A stretch of DNA of 5,936 bases, taken from positions 1 through 5,936 of the forward strand of contig QHYO01000752.1 in assembly GCA_003224135.1 (NCBI GenBank), written 5' to 3'. The notes under the pieces were generated by a model. The model was given only the letters and a program-made list of their open reading frames with translations, was not told the origin of the DNA and made no database searches. The position numbers and the translations under genes were made by a program. Positions within the stretch are counted from its first letter, which is position 1; the number at the start of each line of letters is the position of its first letter. Source of the DNA: Acidobacteriota bacterium. GTDB taxonomy: Bacteria > Acidobacteriota > Terriglobia > Acidiferrales > UBA7541. Shown piece after piece: positions 4,376-5,936 of the stretch.

Positions 4376-5936
4376 ATGAGAAATAACGCCGCAAGATGGT
4401 TAACGCTTTTCACGGCCATGTTGGCACTTTCTTTTCTGGCAAATCCAAGGATCGCTGCCGCAGGGGATGATGATGATCCTCCCGCACGTGCGGCACGCTT
4501 GAGCTTCGCAGGAGGCGCGGTTTCCTTCGAACCAGCTGGCACGGATGAATGGGTCGACGCTGTCGTAAACCGTCCGATGACAACTGGAGACAAGCTCTGG
4601 ACCGACCGCGATGGACGGGCCGAAGTTCGCATCGATTCCTACGGCCTTCGCCTTGGTCCGCAGACGGGACTTTCCTTCCTCAACCTTGATGACAACACAG
4701 TGCAGGTCCGTCTGACGGAAGGCTCGCTCAACATCCGTGTCCGCCGCCTTGAGGACAACGAGACACTAGAGATCGACACGCCCAATTTGGCATTCAACGT
4801 TCTGCGTTCCGGTTCTTACCGCATTGACGTAAACGAAAATGGCGACACAACGGTCGTCTCCGTCCGTGAAGGCCAGGGTGAAGTTACCGGCGGCGGCTCG
4901 GCATATCCAGTACGCGCCGGGGATTCCGTGACCTTCAGCGGTACAGATCAACTGAGCGCCGATGTCCAAGATTACCAGAGTAACGACGACTTTGACCGCT
5001 GGTCCAGCGAGCGAGATCGTCGTTGGGATCGTTCGACGGCTCCCAAATATGTTTCCGATGATGTTGTTGGCTACGAAGATCTGGATGAATATGGCGGTTG
5101 GCGCCCCGTGCCGGAGTACGGCACAGTTTGGTTTCCTCGCACCACAGTTGCCGGTTGGGCGCCTTATCGCTACGGCCACTGGGTCTGGGTTTCACCATGG
5201 GGCTGGACTTGGGTGGATGATGCGCCTTGGGGCTTCGCCCCGTTCCACTACGGCAGGTGGGTTACCGTAGGCGGTGCGTGGGGCTGGGTACCCTCTCCCC
5301 CGCGTCCGGCGGTCGTAACCGTGGCGTATGTACGCCCTGTTTATGCCCCTGCCCTTGTCGCCTGGGTTGGCGGCTCTCACTTTGGAGTTGGCGTAGCGGT
5401 CGGCGGTGCTCCTTCCGGTGTGGCGTGGTTCCCGCTCGGCCCTCGTGACGTCTATTGCCCGTCCTATCACGTGAGCCCGCGCTACGTAGAACGTGTAAAC
5501 GTTTCGAACACCGTTATCGTAAACCGCACACAAGTCTCTAACGTCTACAACAACGTTTATGTGAACAAAACAACGAACGTCACAAACATCACTTACCAAA
5601 ACCAACGTGCGGACAACGCAGTCACAGCTACATCTCAGGCGTCCTTCACCTCCGCTCAGCCCGTGGGCCGGAATATGGTTCGTGTGGATGCGCGAGAAGT
5701 CGCCTCAGCGCCCGTTGCGCCGATGACAAGCGTAGCTCCTCAGCAGCGCAGCTTCTCCGGCGCTACTGGACCCGCGAGAGCACGCCCCCCAGCCAACGCG
5801 GTAACGCGCCCTGTTGTGGCCAAGTCCACGCCACCACCACCCCCAGCTACCGCAGCAAGGCAGGTGCAAGCGGTACAAGCGAATGGCGGGCGTCCTCCGG
5901 CAGTGTCCCGGATTCGTGAAGCTCAGCCCGAAGCAG
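4376..5936 (+). CDS. Exported FecR-like/DUF6600 protein, paralog 2 (partial, C-terminus beyond the right edge)
   Basis: The frame is open for 520 codons to the window edge. A signal peptide covers about residues 1-29 (hydrophobic LTLFTAMLALSFLA, likely cleavage AAA-GD), followed by an acidic DDDD stretch. The FecR-like domain is at about 38-190, with NRPMTTGDKLW, LSFLNLDD, IDTPNLAFNV and YRIDVNENGDTT. A charged linker (FDRWSSERDRRWDR) leads to the DUF6600-type region at about 225-360, with GYEDLDEYGGW, VWFPRT, APYRYGHWVWV, PWGWTWVDDAPWG, APFHYGRW and WFPLGPRDVY. Next come an Asn/Val/Thr-rich beta-type segment (374-410) and a Pro/Ala/Arg-rich low-complexity tail with a PPPPP run. It is the intact counterpart of paralog 1 and shows that the DUF6600 region normally runs without a stop into a long tail. 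It has its own leader and follows a terminator, so it is probably a separate transcription unit. The molecular function is not known; periplasmic or cell-surface placement is inferred. Confidence 0.92.
   Translation, partial: MRNNAARWLTLFTAMLALSFLANPRIAAAGDDDDPPARAARLSFAGGAVSFEPAGTDEWVDAVVNRPMTTGDKLWTDRDGRAEVRIDSYGLRLGPQTGLSFLNLDDNTVQVRLTEGSLNIRVRRLEDNETLEIDTPNLAFNVLRSGSYRIDVNENGDTTVVSVREGQGEVTGGGSAYPVRAGDSVTFSGTDQLSADVQDYQSNDDFDRWSSERDRRWDRSTAPKYVSDDVVGYEDLDEYGGWRPVPEYGTVWFPRTTVAGWAPYRYGHWVWVSPWGWTWVDDAPWGFAPFHYGRWVTVGGAWGWVPSPPRPAVVTVAYVRPVYAPALVAWVGGSHFGVGVAVGGAPSGVAWFPLGPRDVYCPSYHVSPRYVERVNVSNTVIVNRTQVSNVYNNVYVNKTTNVTNITYQNQRADNAVTATSQASFTSAQPVGRNMVRVDAREVASAPVAPMTSVAPQQRSFSGATGPARARPPANAVTRPVVAKSTPPPPPATAARQVQAVQANGGRPPAVSRIREAQPEA

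Noticed and set aside
4766..5605. Minus-strand open frames of 87-137 codons opposite paralog 2
   Set aside because: They mirror codon structure of the conserved frame and have no ribosome binding site or recognisable domain.

Overview
The window looks like bacterial chromosomal DNA of moderately high G+C, most likely from an acidobacterium or a related soil lineage. This rests on gene content rather than a marker gene: a secreted Asp-box (BNR) beta-propeller protein sits beside tandem exported FecR-like/DUF6600-type proteins with Trp/Tyr/Gly-rich cores and low-complexity tails, a combination I associate with Acidobacteriota. No rRNA, tRNA, CRISPR array, insertion sequence or phage gene was seen.

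Layout. (1) Positions 1-1477, minus strand: a large partial gene open over 492 codons and running off the left edge. It encodes an exported protein with eight Asp-box repeats about 44 residues apart and a Lys/Ala-rich insert. (2) Positions 1478-1736: a divergent intergenic region with two inverted repeats. (3) Positions 1737-2978, plus strand: FecR-like/DUF6600 paralog 1 with a signal peptide. It stops just after the DUF6600 region. (4) Positions 2975-4072, plus strand: an open frame overlapping the previous stop by four bases (GTGA). It encodes a Ser/Pro/Arg/Gly-rich tail without signal peptide or ribosome binding site, and is best read as the C-terminal part of paralog 1 separated by a one-base frameshift. 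(5) Positions 4100-4131: a convincing rho-independent terminator. (6) Positions 4132-4375: a long leader with possible RNA stems. (7) Positions 4376-5936, plus strand: FecR-like/DUF6600 paralog 2, uninterrupted through its Asn/Val-rich region and Pro/Ala tail, running off the right edge.

The two plus-strand loci are diverged tandem paralogs, each with its own leader and separated by a terminator, so they are probably transcribed independently. All proteins with an intact N-terminus carry export signals, so the window is devoted to envelope or secreted proteins. The FecR-like domains have no sigma factor or TonB receptor beside them, and nothing here supports iron signalling. I found no clear evidence for a new defence or mobile system. 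The most notable points are the likely frameshift in paralog 1, the tandem duplication with divergent tails, and the unexplained leader structures.
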